Below are positions 1 to 11,773 of a stretch of 64,000 nucleotides of DNA, piece by piece (position 1 is the first letter of the stretch; the number at the start of each line of letters is the position of its first letter). The translations under genes were made by a program, and so were the position numbers. The notes below the pieces were generated by a model. The model ran no database searches, was not told the DNA's origin, and saw only the letters and a program-made list of their open reading frames with translations. This DNA is from Pegoplata infirma (lineage: Eukaryota; Arthropoda; Insecta; Diptera; Anthomyiidae), in contig OY992536.1 in assembly GCA_963921195.1 (NCBI GenBank), positions 107,720,778-107,784,777 of the forward strand, in the 5' to 3' direction.

Positions 1-3000
1 AGTGACATAGTAATCCATCGACCGTTTTGTAGATCTGGCATCACCAAAGATAATTGGAAAATTCTGGCAATGCCAAAATAAAGTTCAAACGCAAAGCAAA
101 GAGAGACAAAAAACAATCTGCATTCTCACTGTAAAACTGGTATCTTCCATCTCGCTCACATTTCGATTTGTGATAAAATTTCGTAAACAATACCATATGG
201 TTTTTGTTTACTACTTTTTCAAACGCCATTTGTTGGACTACTCTATGACTCTGGGTCTAATCTCCCTAATTACCATAGCAACCGAATACTAAGTAACTAG
301 TTGGTGATTCGCGTCAGAAATCGAATAATACGGCGTTTGTTGTTCCTAAAGGTATCGCTGCCGATCGGGCACCAGCGTTAAATAATCGTACACTGAATCC
401 CCTACAGAAAGGAATTTCTGTATTTTGTTTTTTTGATTATTAATTGGCGTTGAAATGGTGTTGGGAGGATTTCTGAATTGCGTAGAGAAAAGGGTTACCC
501 ACCTGTTATTGTCTCGTTGATTCGTCAGTGGATAGGAGCAAATTACACCAGCCATTTCCGGCTATGACCACTGTAGGTTTCGGCTCGGGTGTTTTGTTAT
601 TGACATTGTAGAGCGTAATAAAGATGGTATTCGCCGTATTTGCTTTTACATCGTGGCTTATTCTAACCTTACCATGGTCGGACAATTAGCAAAAGGACCG
701 AGATGAACGGAGGCATACGTTAACGATCAGACTCCATGTTTCGTTTAATTGGCCAGCATGGAGGTTAACGTTGGGGTACCAGGGGTAATCTGTTTTTTTT
801 TTTTGTAGAAATATAGCCTCGGATTGGTGGGAATATTGCGTTGGTTGGTCACCGGAAATACCTGGAACTATCTTTTTTTTGTTGTTTAGGCTCAAATTTT
901 GAGTAATATATGCCCAATTAAATATTACCTCCATACTCGTTGACTTCCAAAAGCGAAAAGACCCGCGTTATGTTTCGAAATGACGCCTACACTTAATTGC
1001 GATCTTCGAATTTTTTTTCTTATACGGCGTTCACACTTGCTGTTTTGAAGTGTTCAAGAGTGAGATGTTTAAAAAAGTCTTTGTTCTGTGTCCATTACGT
1101 TTTTATTCTGCTACTGGTGTTTTGTTGAACAACTTGTTTAAGGTCGCTAGTGTGAACTCCATATTAGGTTTCCATAAATGATGGAGATGCCGTGGAATAG
1201 AAAGAGACGAGATGTGCTTAAGCTTCTGTATGTGGGGGAGGGATGGAAAGAGTGTAGTATTTTTATTATTTTTATTTTCATTGATATACTTACCTTTTTC
1301 TTTTTGAATACGATGTTAGTAATTTACTCTTTTGTTTTGATGGTTGTAGTTTTTTTATCCATTCATAAGTTGTTTCATTCAAATTTTTTTTTTTTGCTAT
1401 TTCGTTTGTTTATTTTTTTTATTTTGACATTCCAATTCGAAAATAAAAGGATGCCAGATCAACAAAATCATGGATTTTGGGTGAGGCCGGTGTTACACCG
1501 TAGTCACAGATTAATACAGACCCGACAGATAGGATTGGTGCATAGAGGAAAATAGAAGTGAAACAGAGTCACATTTCGCTTGAATAAGTATTACTGACTG
1601 CACTTTAGGTAACTTTTGACGTTTAATGGAAACAAGGCATCGTAAATGAGAACAACAACAAAGCAAACAACGAAAGAGGGGGAAAAGAAGTTTTTTTTTA
1701 ACTATCAATAGTGCGTATTATCTTTAGGAAAAGAAAACGTTGAATAAAGAAAAATAAACAACTAATTTAGTTAGATAAAAGACAAATACATTTCTTTTTT
1801 TTTTGGAAAACAAGGAATCTAATTTAATATTAAACACGTGTGAGATGAGGAAGAACAAGCATTTTGCCACCATATTGGGAAATACATTGAATACAACACT
1901 GCGTACCTTCTAATCTTTTCTATGGACAGGTGTCAGAAAAGTATTCTTTAACCATATGGTTAATATTTTCAAATTATTCTACGAATAAGGTTGGAAAGAG
2001 AAAACTGATATGACGCGCCATAGAGAAAATAGATGCCAGATCGGTTTTTGTTGTTTCACTCACTCCTAAGTCTTAGAAAGTGTGGCCATGTTAGCGTAAA
2101 ACGAAGTAAAAACCGCTCTGTTTTCTTCTAAAATCGCTTAGTTTTTTTTATTTTTTTTTTCTTCTTTTTTTCTTATAAAACCCGTAGTGTGGGTAGGTAG
2201 TTGCCAGACCGTAGTTTCGAAGTGGGGATTCACGAAGAATACCCAAAATACCCAAATTTTATTTTTTTTTGTTTTTTCTGTGAAAAGTAATTTTAAATTA
2301 TTTCCCTCCCATCTTGGAGCCATAAATGGGTCTAAAGATGGTTGGGTTTGTCAGGTGCGACTCTTAGAGGGTTAAGGGTGTTTAGTAAAAATATAAGTAA
2401 TGAGAAGAAGAAGAAAAAAATAAACAACTATAGAAAAGTGATACCAAGTTAACAAGATGAAAGGGAATTTTAGTTTTGTTGGTAGGAGATGATTGGGTAG
2501 AAAATGAGGAAAAAAAAAAAGGAAGTAAAGAAGAAAAATCTTTCCTTTTTTATGCTGCTTTGGAAGAGGACGGTCACGTTCAACATACTTTATTGTATAT
2601 AAAATCATTTATTTGGTACAGAAAAATTAAAATTTCAAAAGTTTTTAACCTACGTTAAATTAAATTAAAAATAAACAGAATAAATCGAACAAAACAATAG
2701 TAATATTTTAAAACAAAAAAGTGCTAAGCATAGACCTCTGACCGCTCCTGCAGCTTTTCCTTGGGTTGACGCAGCATCAGCACAACACAACGTTTTGGAA
2801 GCACCGCCACACCTGGGGTGCATCAGGTATTCCTTAAGGTTTTTGTACTTTTTTGAATGAATCACCGGGACGACCTGACGGACTGGACAGCTCACTATAT
2901 AGAGAAATAGGTATATATACGTATTTATTAATATAAAATAAAATTTTAGGGAAAACATTTATTAGGGAAACTTATCTTTTTTCAGTCCTTTTTGGAAATT

Positions 3001-4150
3001 TACCCAAAAGTGCGCGGAAGTTTAGGGATGAGCTCACGCCTAATACAATCGTTTAAGTTTAGGGAAAATTTGCCCACATAGGTTGCCCAAATGTTAACCC
3101 TACCCTGAAAAGAAAAGTAAAAAAAAAAAAATTTTGAAAAACAAACACATAAAATAAAATATATATATATACAAAACACAAAAAATTAAAACAGAAAATA
3201 CAGACTTGTAGACAGAAAGACGGACGGACAAGCCTAAAAGGAACCGCATCCATAAATTAGCCACGGCAAAAACTAAATTACCGGCGCCATAGAAGACATA
3301 TTTACACCTGCAACAACTCGGTACCAGCACCATATTTTGGCCTTGAATCATAAAAGAGATTATTTTTATTTTTTTATATTTTTTATAAATTTTCTTTTAT
3401 AAATTATTTTGCAAAATTTTGATTTTTTTTTTTTTTAACAAAATAGTTTTTTTATCGCCTAACAAAACACTTTCATGAATTTTTCGATTTGTACTTTTTT
3501 TTTTCATCAAATGAGGCTAAATGGCACTCCATTTTGTTTTTGTTTTGCCAATAAGCCATAAGCCATGGTAAATTTTAAATACATTTTTATAGTTTATTTT
3601 GGAATTAATTTATTAAAAATTGTCTTCTTTTATCAACTTTTAAATAATGTTTAATAAAATACATTTTGTAAATTGTTTATGGAAATTTTAAAAGGTTTTA
3701 TTAATTTTTGAAATGAAAGCTTAAGTCAGTAAGTATGTGGTAGGTAGGGTGACTGGTGTTTGTGGAGGCGACTCTGGGACAACCGAAATAATAGTTCCAG
3801 TTGTCATGGTGAGATCCAACGGATTTCTAGTGGGAGGGCCACTGACTGACATAACACCCGTCAGTTAAAATCCTTTAGTGTATGTGGCAGATTTGTTTTG
3901 TGTAAGTATGTTGGTGTGTTTTGGTTAGTTTCCGTTTGCGTCTGTTTACTTCGGGCTTCAAGTTCCTTTTGTTAAAATTTACTTTTTTTGTTACACCTCA
4001 AGACTGGTATGGATTGTTTTGTCACTGTCACTTCAGCCATGTCAGATTTGCAAGAACCTTCCCCCTTCCGGCGAGTTCTAGCCGCGCTAAAAGCGAGCAT
4101 ACCAGCAAAGCAAATCATCTGGCAACCTTTTTTCCATTTTAACCCAGCGA
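1..4150. other. AT-rich non-coding stretch, no gene recognised
   Basis: No open frame here resembles a known protein; all frames are short, low-complexity and rich in Phe, Ile, Lys and Asn. Two short segments have somewhat more balanced composition: about 2715-2900 on the - strand (a Cys/Ala/Gly-rich stretch) and about 4035-4125 on the + strand. Neither shows clear splice sites or a family motif. Poly-T and poly-A runs are frequent. The stretch is probably intergenic or intronic. Confidence 0.5.
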
Positions 4151-4917
4151 CAGTACATATCGTTGAATAATCAGTATAGCTGATTCAACTGTTACAATGG
4201 CGTATACAGAATTCAATAGATAAAACAAAAAAGAAAAAACAACCCTGTTCGTTCGGTTTTTTTTTATTATAACGAGTGAACGAGTGAGTTGGTAGCAATG
4301 TGTTTGTCTCTTATAAAATTATTTAATGTGTTTGTTTCTTATAAAATTATTTAATATTAGAAGAATAAATAAAAATAGGATCTGTACACTGAAAAAAATA
4401 ACCTTCCTGATATTAATGAAACGGATTCATTATTTTGTTTTCATTACTTAAACGAAGGAATTCATAAGCTGATTGAAATTTCATGCATGTTATGAACAAA
4501 TTTTATGAAACTTGTTTCATTAGATTTCATAATTTCATTAAAAAATATCATAAGATTTTTTAGAACTAAATACAACTCTGCGTTGCGAATAAGAGAAAGA
4601 AAACAGAACAAAAACATACGACATTTTATTACACCACGCGTGTTTAGTCTAATTGTAATTTTTACATGTGTGTTAACTTTTTTCTAATAAAATAAAATAA
4701 TTTTATATTTTTTGCTTTGTTATTGAAACCTGTGTGTGTGTTATGCTGGTTATATCTAATTGAAATTACAAGTGAAAAGTTCCGTATAAGTGTTTCTTTT
4801 GACTGTTTCTTATAAAATATAATATAATTTGCAACAGAAAAATAGTTTTTTAAGTCATTAAAATTTTGTGATAAAATGTAGGGTAATTTGTGTTGTTCCA
4901 TTGCTACGTTGTTGCTA

Positions 4918-5098
4918 CACACAAAAAAAATTAAAAAATTTTTGCCAGTTTTTGGTTTAATTACAACCTATAAAGTGGTTTTGGATAACTTACAAAAGTT
5001 TTTGCTCTAAAAAACTTAGGTAAATTATCCAAAACCACTTTATAGGTTGTATTATCCCCAAAACGGTCACAATTTTTTTATATTTTTTTTTTTGTGTG
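4918..5098. mobile_element. 181-bp hairpin MITE nested in the foldback element
   Basis: The ends are CACACAAAAAAAATT and its near reverse complement, flanked by TA on both sides. The sister element at 43685-45514 has the uninterrupted site (GGCTACGTTTTGG in reverse complement) with a single TA. The inner arms near 4970-5055 form a second, near-perfect inverted repeat. Confidence 0.8.
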
Positions 5099-5251
5099 TA
5101 CGTTTTGGCAGCACGTGTTTTTAAAGTCATCGCGTTTTTGTCTTTTATAGTTTACCTTATATGGCAATTCAGACCAATTTAAGTTTGGAGTAAAATTTTG
5201 TTGTGTGTAAAAACTAGGTGAAAACCTAAAAAGTGTGTAATTAAAGTGCGT

Positions 5252-5411
5252 ATGATACTTGCTTGTTTCAAGTTACTTGTTGCTGCATTTATTAGGGTTT
5301 TTCTATAAAAATTTCGATAACTTCAACCAAAAATTTTGAATTTATCGAAATTCCCATAGAAAAACCCTAATAAATGCAGCAACAAGTAACTTGAAAAAAG
5401 CAAGTATCATA
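5252..5411. repeat. 160-bp hairpin present only in copy 1
   Basis: TATGATACTTGC at the left pairs with its reverse complement at the right. The arms continue through a TTATTAGGGTTTTTCTAT block. Copy 2 of the foldback lacks this segment. A diverged relative of the same hairpin lies at about 5708-5867 and is present in both copies. Confidence 0.7.
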
Positions 5412-5424
5412 AAGGCATAAGGGT

Positions 5425-5616
5425 CATGTCACAGACTCAATTCCGTTCGGAAGTGGAATAAGTGGTTCACTCTTAAAACGCAAAGCAAATACTTTTTTTC
5501 GGAATGAAGCCACTTTTAGCAATTCAATTCCACTTTGATTTTTAAAAAAAAATTGTTTTGCGTTTTACGAGTAACAACTTTTTTTCAAATCCGATCGGAA
5601 TTGAGTCTGTGACATG
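5425..5616. repeat. 192-bp palindromic segment shared by both foldback copies
   Basis: The CATGTCACAGACTCAATTCC arm pairs with its reverse complement ending at 5616. Inner arms pair around GTTTTGCGTTTTACGAG-like sequence. The same palindrome appears in copy 2 at about 44634-44832, so it was part of the element before the copies separated, probably as an older nested MITE. Confidence 0.7.
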
Positions 5617-6307
5617 CACCTAAATAAAATTTCAGTGACGGTTACAGTGATGGTTACATGTGACTTACCAAAATTGTTATTAATGCAAATTTTCACTTAT
5701 GGGTGTACGATACGTGCTGTTTTTAGGTAACTTGTTCCTAACTTTATTAGGGGCTTTCTATGGAAATTTTGATAACTATAACCAACATGAATTTATCGTA
5801 ATTCCCATATCAAAACCTTAATAAATTTAGCAACTAGTTACTTGTAAAAAGCAATTATCATACGCTCATTACCAACTACTATTCCACATTTAATCAATGG
5901 ATATTTTCAAACATTTTATGAAAAACTTCATAAAACGTTTCAAACAAGTTCTACGAATATTTTCATTATTTATATGCAAGTTTTCATTGAAAGGAACTTT
6001 AATGACACCAGTTTCATTAATCAAATGAAACCTGTCTTCGGCCATGTTCACACTACAAGAACTTACCATGGTAAGTTGAGATGATTTTGCAATTTTTCTT
6101 TATGCTAGTACAATTTGAGATGATTTTGTAAATCACTATGTGATTTTGTTCAAAGGAAAATCACATAGTGATTTTAAAATCACGCTAGTCTGTATACAGT
6201 ATTCGGTTGAAAACGTGAGTCATTTTTCATTAAGGTTAAGTCAATTTTCATTAATTTCACGAAGCTATTTTTTTCAGTGTAAATATTTGGTAAGTAATAA
6301 AATACAT

Positions 6308-6987
6308 TCGGGGCTATTCCTGTTGTCATAAACGCGTTTAAAACGCGACGAATGTAATTTTTGGTATTCCTGAATACGTTGGAGATGATACAGACGAAAA
6401 ACATATGTTTTTTTCGTCATCGTCGACATTCGACGTATTCCTCAATTCGTCGTCGACGCCAGATTCATACATTTTTGTTCGACATCTTTTTTGGCGCGTT
6501 TTTATAGAAAATTGTGTTTTTTTTACCCAAATCATTAAAAATTATAGAATTTTCTTTTAAATATCAATTAAGTGTTTTATTTTTGTATAAATTATGTAAT
6601 AAAAATGTCTCCGGCAGAATAAAAACCATGAAAATGCAAACTGCATTTGTTCCCGGACTGTGCCACACAATGACGGATTTTCGTTTATGGCGATTTTTTG
6701 TTAAATTTCTGAAGTTAAAAATACTTATTCTTAATTTTTTAATTATTATTATTATAGTAAGATTGAAAATAAATATAATATATGACCCGCAATATAATTT
6801 TAATTAATTTACAATTCATGTTATTTGATATGTTTTGTTGTTTTTTTGTGTTTTGCTAGTGATGACAAAAATTAATCGATATTCCTTCACCGATACCACT
6901 GAAGTATTGCAGAATGTGGTGAAACTCGGTCGTCGAAAGTGAAACTCATTCGACGTCGAAGTGATGCGCGTATTTAGAAATAAGGAT
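6308..6987. mobile_element. 680-bp short-TSD element, unit A
   Basis: Nearly identical to 7384-8061. It starts CGGGGCTATTCCTG and ends GAAATAAGGATG, and carries four TATTCCT motifs near its ends plus CG-rich blocks (GTCGACG, GACGTCGAAG) unusual for the AT-rich surroundings. The reverse complement of 47742-48552 shows the empty site as ACATTGATTACTTT; the filled site has ATT on both sides, giving a likely 3-bp duplication. No transposase is visible. The ~97-codon frame inside is not conserved in unit B, so it is not called as a gene. Confidence 0.75.
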
Positions 6988-7383
6988 GATTGATTACTTT
7001 ATGTATTCATACTTTATTAAAACGTTTTTTGTTTTTTTTTTAGGATTTTGTTTTGTATCATCAGATAACTAGAGAATGGCTAATGGGTGCATAACATGAA
7101 TAAACGAAGTGTGTGTGAAAATCTTTGTGAAAATCTTCAAATATTGCAGCTAAAAAGCCGGAAATAAAAAAAAATATTGTGATTTATACTTAATAAAAGA
7201 ATATTTACATATAACAACAAGCTTTTTTTTAATAATAAAATTTCTTATAGGAACAAAAATATGAGTTGAATTTACATAAAATACGAGTTGATTAACAAAA
7301 AAACGAGTTGATCAACTTTTACAAAAACTGACAGCAATTTTTATTGAAATCAACATAAATATTTGTAGGGTCAAAATCAACAA

Positions 7384-8061
7384 TCGGGGATATTCCTGTT
7401 GTCATAAACGCGTTTAAAACGCGACGAATGTAATTTTTGGTATTCCTGAATACGTTGGAGAAGATACAGACGAAAAACATGGTTTTTCGTTATCGTCGAC
7501 ATTCGACGTATTCCTCAATTCGTCTTCGACGCCAGATTCATACAATTTTGTTCGACATCTTTTTTGGCGCGTTTTTATAGAAAATTGTGTTTTTTTTAAC
7601 TAAATCATTAAAACTCATAGAATTTTCTTTTAAATATCAATTAAGTGTTTTATTTTTGTATGAATTATGTAATAAAAATGTCTCCGGCAGAATAAAAACC
7701 ATGAAAATGCAAACTGCATTTGTTCCCGGACTGTGCCACACAGGGACGGATTTTTGTTTATGGCGATTTTTTGTTTATATCTGAAGTTTAAAATACATAT
7801 TCTTAATTTTTTAATTATATATATTATAGTAAGATTGAAAATAAATATAAAATATGACCCGCAAGTTAATTTTAATTATTTTACAATTCATGTTATTTTA
7901 TATGTTTTGTTGTTTTTTTGTGTGTTGCTAGTGATGACAAAAATTAATCGATATTCCTTCACCGATACCACTGAAGTATTGTAGAATGTGGTGAAACTCG
8001 GTCGTCGAAAGTGAAACTCATTCGACGTCGAAGTGATGCGCGTTTTTAGAAATAAGGATGA
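7384..8061. mobile_element. 680-bp element, unit B
   Basis: Same family and orientation as unit A, 1076 bp downstream, with few substitutions. Its left junction follows CAACAAT, at a site left unbroken in the reverse complement of 47742-48552. The right side runs into a different hairpin (8069-8190), so that junction is uncertain by a few bases. Confidence 0.7.
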
Positions 8062-8068
8062 AGGATGA

Positions 8069-8203
8069 ATATTTTACCAAGCGCTTGCATAATTATACCT
8101 AACTTTGCAAACGTTTCAAGAAATTTCCAATGAGCTTGCATAATTTTACTAACTTTAAGATAATTCCTTCTAATCGCTTGGCAAAATATTTTTTTTGCGT
8201 GTA
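8069..8203. repeat. Hairpin fragment with a TTTTTTTTGCGTGTA end
   Basis: ATTTTACCAAGCGCTTGCAT pairs with CGCTTGGCAAAATATT about 110 bp away. The right end has the TTTTTTTTGCGTG+TA terminus of the adjacent 8250-9532 element, so this is probably a truncated relative. Confidence 0.55.
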
Positions 8204-8249
8204 GTTTGGCGGAAAGACGTGGCGGAATTTTGTTGTCATTTAAAACGTA

Positions 8250-9532
8250 CACGCAAAAAAAAACTTGTGTCGGAGTGAGCAAAAATCTGGCATAATTTTA
8301 CCAAAAATATGCTAAAACTACAACCGACGAAGTAGTTTTCGTAATTTAGCCAAAACACTTATGTAAAAAATTTTGAAGAAAATGCTAATGCTATTTAAGT
8401 AAAAACTTGGTAAAATATACCAAAAGAGATATGGTGAAATATTCTAAAATTATTAGAAAAGATGACTAAAAATAATGCTAAAAATTACCACATTTATGCT
8501 AAAATAAATTTTCAATAAATTTTTGTAAAAATTTGTATCTTTGTTGAATTTAAAATTTTCACAGAATAAATCCATATTAATGTAATAAATGTTGTGTAGG
8601 ATTTAATTTACCACCGACCAACTGACCCTTTTTGTACAATTTTCTCGAGTGACTGCTGCCTACGCTTCTTCTTGAAGTAAAGGATCCGCTATAGCTTCAC
8701 GAATTTATTTAAAAGCATCCTGTAAAAATAGAAAATTATTACAAAACATAAATTTTTAATTTAAAAAATTGGTAAACCCCATTGGTCTCTTGGTAAGGAG
8801 GAACACTTACTTTGTCATTCCATTTGTAACTCAAAACAGGTATGGACTCCCTTGGCTTTGGGTTTTTAGGTTTTAATTTTATACCTAAAGGCAGGATTGG
8901 TGTCCACGCTCTTTATTGTAGTGAAGGATTCGCCATAGCTTCAAAAATTAATTTAGCAGTACCCTGTAAAAATAGAAAATTATTACCAAACACTAATTTT
9001 TAACTAAAAATCTATTAAACCTTATTGGTGTCTTCGGAATGCGGGTATACTCACTTTATCATTCCATTTGTTATTCATCGAAACATACGTCTGGAACTCC
9101 ATTGGCTTTTCTTAATGAATGGTGTTTTAAGTGATGAAAGCAAAATTAACTTTAACATTCTTTTATCTTACATTTATTTATCTTTTAGAAAACTAATTAT
9201 TTATTTTTATTTATTAATTTATTTTTATTTTATTTATCAATTTCCTTTTTACGTTTTTATAACACAAAAAATAAACAAACAACGCACACAAAAAAAATGA
9301 AAATGGCGGTCTGTATTTGTTTTTTTTGTTGTTTTCTTTCGATAAATTTTTGTGCAGGTAATTTGCGTTATTGTGCAAGCTACTTGGTTATTTTACATAA
9401 AAAATGAATTATGTTACTTTAACATCGACAAGCATAATATTAGCAAAAATTTGGTAAAAATTTTTTTTTGGTATGAAAAAAGTTTTACCAAGTAGGATTG
9501 CTCAATCTTACACAGATTTTTTTTTTTGCGTG
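8250..9532. mobile_element. 1.28-kb TA-flanked TIR element with exon-like cargo
   Basis: The left end is CACGCAAAAAAAAACTTGTG, the right end its near reverse complement, and TA lies on both sides (8248-8249 and 9533-9534). Shorter relatives in the window share the CAC(G/A)CAAAAA terminus (4918-5098 and about 60245-60426). The centre holds two diverged direct repeats on the - strand that look like exons with splice sites. No transposase is seen. Confidence 0.75.
8655..9100 (-). pseudogene. Duplicated exon-like segments inside a TIR element
   Basis: On the - strand two segments each end in codons for a Lys-Trp-Asn-Asp-Lys pentapeptide directly followed by a donor (GTGAGT at about 9053, GTAAGT at about 8812). 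Each is followed by an intron-like stretch ending CTATTTTTACAG. The exons after the two acceptors encode similar peptides with an E-A-(M/I)-A-(N/D)-P-x-L-Q core. Both copies carry in-frame stops, so they are relics. The duplicated exon-intron unit suggests a captured, internally duplicated host or transposase gene. The family is not recognised. Confidence 0.45.
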
Positions 9533-9534
9533 TA

Positions 9535-11640
9535 TGTGAACAGTTGCGGAAAAACGCTTCCCGCTCCAATTGTGATTATTTACTTAGTCTGTGACTGTGG
9601 CATCACTTTATGACAAAACTCGCTGAAAATAACGAATTTTCTACTACCATCTCTAAAATTATTTCGAGTTTAAACACTCGCTTAAAAAAGTATCGCCATC
9701 TACAAGAAACAGAATTTGTTTTTAACATTTTTTAAATAGATTTCATTAAAAATTAAGTTAAAATTGATTCAATCACATATTCAATTATGAAAGAATTTAA
9801 TTAAATCAATTAGAAATCTAAAGAAATAACGGAAAACTCATTTTTTTCTTCAAACTATTTATTAGTGCTGCCATATTTTTCAGAATTTTTCTCATCTACA
9901 TTACTTGTTATAGCAGTGAAGTTGGCTGCAGTTCCGAACCAGCCATGATTCCAAAAATCACAAAAAATGGCCGGACTTAAGCTTCGACGAAAAATGGAGT
10001 CATGTCGTTGTGCAAAATTAATTAAAATTTTTCAATAAAATAGCATAAATAAAGTGATAAAAAAGTGTTAAAACTCAAGATTAATTGTATAGCTAAAAGT
10101 TGAAAATAATTTCCTTACGAAAATTGTGTAATTTTGACGTAAAACTTGCATTTAAAAAAGGCAAAGAAAATTTTTTTTCTTCAGTCGCAGACTCTGCATA
10201 CAAGCAAAAAATATTCGTGTCCCGAAAGCAAAGCGTAGCCAGTTGTGGTAGAGTAGATGAAGAGTTTGCTCTGGTGCTAAAGCTTAAAACTAAAAATCCG
10301 CAAACGGTTCGTGTGTAGATTTTATTATAATATAATGAAAAAAAATAATTCCTTAAAAAATCTTGGAAAATTTTGTGTATAAATTGTGTAACTGTTGCAA
10401 AGGAATAAATTGAAAAAAGTATAGAATTAAATAACAAGAGAGAATGATGAAAAATTTGAAAAGCCAGAATATTTAAAATTAAAAAAAATATTGTGTGATT
10501 GTGTTGTTGATGAGTTGACTGCGTGTCGATCGTTTTGTGATCTGAATTAAAAATAAAAAAAAAAAAACAAAATGTGAGAAGAAAAAAAAAAATTGTTAAT
10601 TGCATGTATCCATAAATTTGTGTATATTATTTGTCTGTAAAGCACTCGTTGTCGTTCCTTGTCTCCTTTTTGAACGTCATCGCCACCTCCAACCAGCCAG
10701 GCAGCCAACCAACCAAACCATTAGGATTTGTGCCACAATTTTGTCGTCGTTTGTTGTTTTCGAAACATCGGGACAAATCACCTCTTCTGGACAAAAAAAA
10801 GAAAAACGGGAGAAGTCTCTAGAGTTGGCCCATAATAAAAAAAAATATAAAAATTACCAAACAACATATTTTGTGATATATAAAAATTAAATTGTAGGGA
10901 ATTAAAATAATTTTTACTTTTAATTGTGCATTAAAAATAAAAAAGTATTAGCGGCCGCGAAACAAGTTTTTTTGTTGTCTTTTTTACATTTTTTTTTTGT
11001 TAATTTTCAACAACAACAACAACAACAACAATAATAACGTGAAATCGGCATTAAAATTTGTAATAGATTAACAGAAATAAAACAATTCCATTTAATTCTC
11101 TACTCTTTGTGCTCTCTCTTTTAACAGTTTTTCGTACTTTATACTCTGACTGTCTCTTTCTAAACTATAAGAAAGTTGTATGTCAACACGAAGAAGACCT
11201 CTATACTAACTAACGTGGGTAGTGTGCAAAAAAAAAAAACAAAAATATAAAGAAATAAGAAAAACAAATTAAAAAACAAAACAAAACAAAGAAAAGAAAG
11301 AAAATATATAAAAAAAAAAACAACAACGAAACAAAATTGTAAAAAGAGGATGAGAAAATCCTGTTAAAATTAATAAAAAAAATAAATTGTGCATTAATAA
11401 ATTACATTTAACAATTAAAGAAAAAATTAAAATTAACTTTATTTTTTCTCGTTTTAACGGTAAATTGTATTATATACGATTGCAAACGAATCGTCTTTTC
11501 TAATTTATATGCTGTGAGCAACGAGGAATACATATATTCGTTCGGATCTATCGTCGATTTCTTTGGTCACATTTTACAGTGATGATTTAAATGTGTAAGT
11601 AGTAGTTCTAGTATATTCAATATTGATGGAAATCATGAAA
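9535..11640 (+). promoter_or_regulatory. osa: Candidate osa upstream region (promoter / 5' UTR exon)
   Basis: About 2 kb without recognisable transposon ends, rich in poly-A and CAA runs (11010-11035) and with uneven composition, as is common in long fly 5' UTRs. TTCAGTCGC at 10182 fits an initiator-like sequence, CTCTCTTTTAACAG near 11125 fits an acceptor, and GTAAGT at 11595 fits a donor. None is decisive. The call rests on position upstream of osa on the same strand and on the absence of repeats. The open frames here are low-complexity and not called. Confidence 0.25.
11010..11035. repeat. (CAA)n microsatellite
   Basis: About eight CAA triplets followed by AATAATAA, inside the candidate osa upstream region. 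Confidence 0.9.
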
Positions 11641-11763
11641 ACTCGTAAATATCGTCACCTAAAATGCAAAACGCCCTAACTAACAAAAAATTCAAAATCG
11701 CGTTTTTAATTGATTCTTATGTATTGGATCAAAATACATGTCCACAAAAAAATTTAGACTCCT

Positions 11764-11773
11764 TTGATCAAAA
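11764..11773. repeat. Target-site duplication of the LINE, left copy
   Basis: TTGATCAAAA here is repeated at 13114-13123 right after the CCTAA tail. It fixes the LINE fragment as 11774-13113, a single 5'-truncated insertion. Confidence 0.9.

Larger units (their letters stand above)
4387..6279. mobile_element. 1.9-kb foldback-like TIR element, copy 1
   Basis: It begins CACTGAAAAAAATA, ends with the reverse complement, and has TA on both sides, as expected for Tc1/mariner-type integration. The whole body matches the reverse complement of 43685-45514. No transposase frame is visible, so it is non-autonomous. The interior is a string of hairpins (4918-5098, 5252-5411, 5425-5616 and about 5708-5867). 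It sits inside the element described at 4157-7383, whose second copy at 47742-48552 is uninterrupted here. Confidence 0.85.
4157..7383. mobile_element. Older TIR element, copy 1, split by later insertions
   Basis: Segments 4157-4386, 6280-6307 and 6988-7383 are collinear with the reverse complement of 47742-48552. Shared landmarks include the ATCGTTGAATAATCAG block, the GAATTCAATAGATAA block and the AAATATTTGGTAAG block. The intact relative at 47742-48552 lacks everything between these segments, so 4387-6279 and 6308-6987 are later insertions. The left terminus is not visible here and the right side is cut by the second 680-bp unit. Confidence 0.7.

Noticed and set aside
1178..1555. 125-codon + strand frame with hydrophobic stretch
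   Set aside because: Hydrophobicity comes from T-rich DNA; no splice, promoter or family support.
2665..2958. 97-codon - strand frame with a Cys/Ala/Gly-rich core
   Set aside because: The core is less AT-biased than its surroundings, but no family, start or splice context could be supported.
6514..6807. 97-codon frame repeated at 7587-7784
   Set aside because: It lies in the duplicated 680-bp element, but the frame is not maintained between the two units.
10182..10190. Initiator-like TCAGTC as the osa start site
   Set aside because: No TATA box or downstream promoter element at the expected spacing; kept only as a weak remark in the region entry.
10093..10605. 170-codon - strand frame, Phe/Leu/Ser-rich
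   Set aside because: Low-complexity translation of A-rich DNA; no domain, and the region looks like 5' UTR on the other strand.
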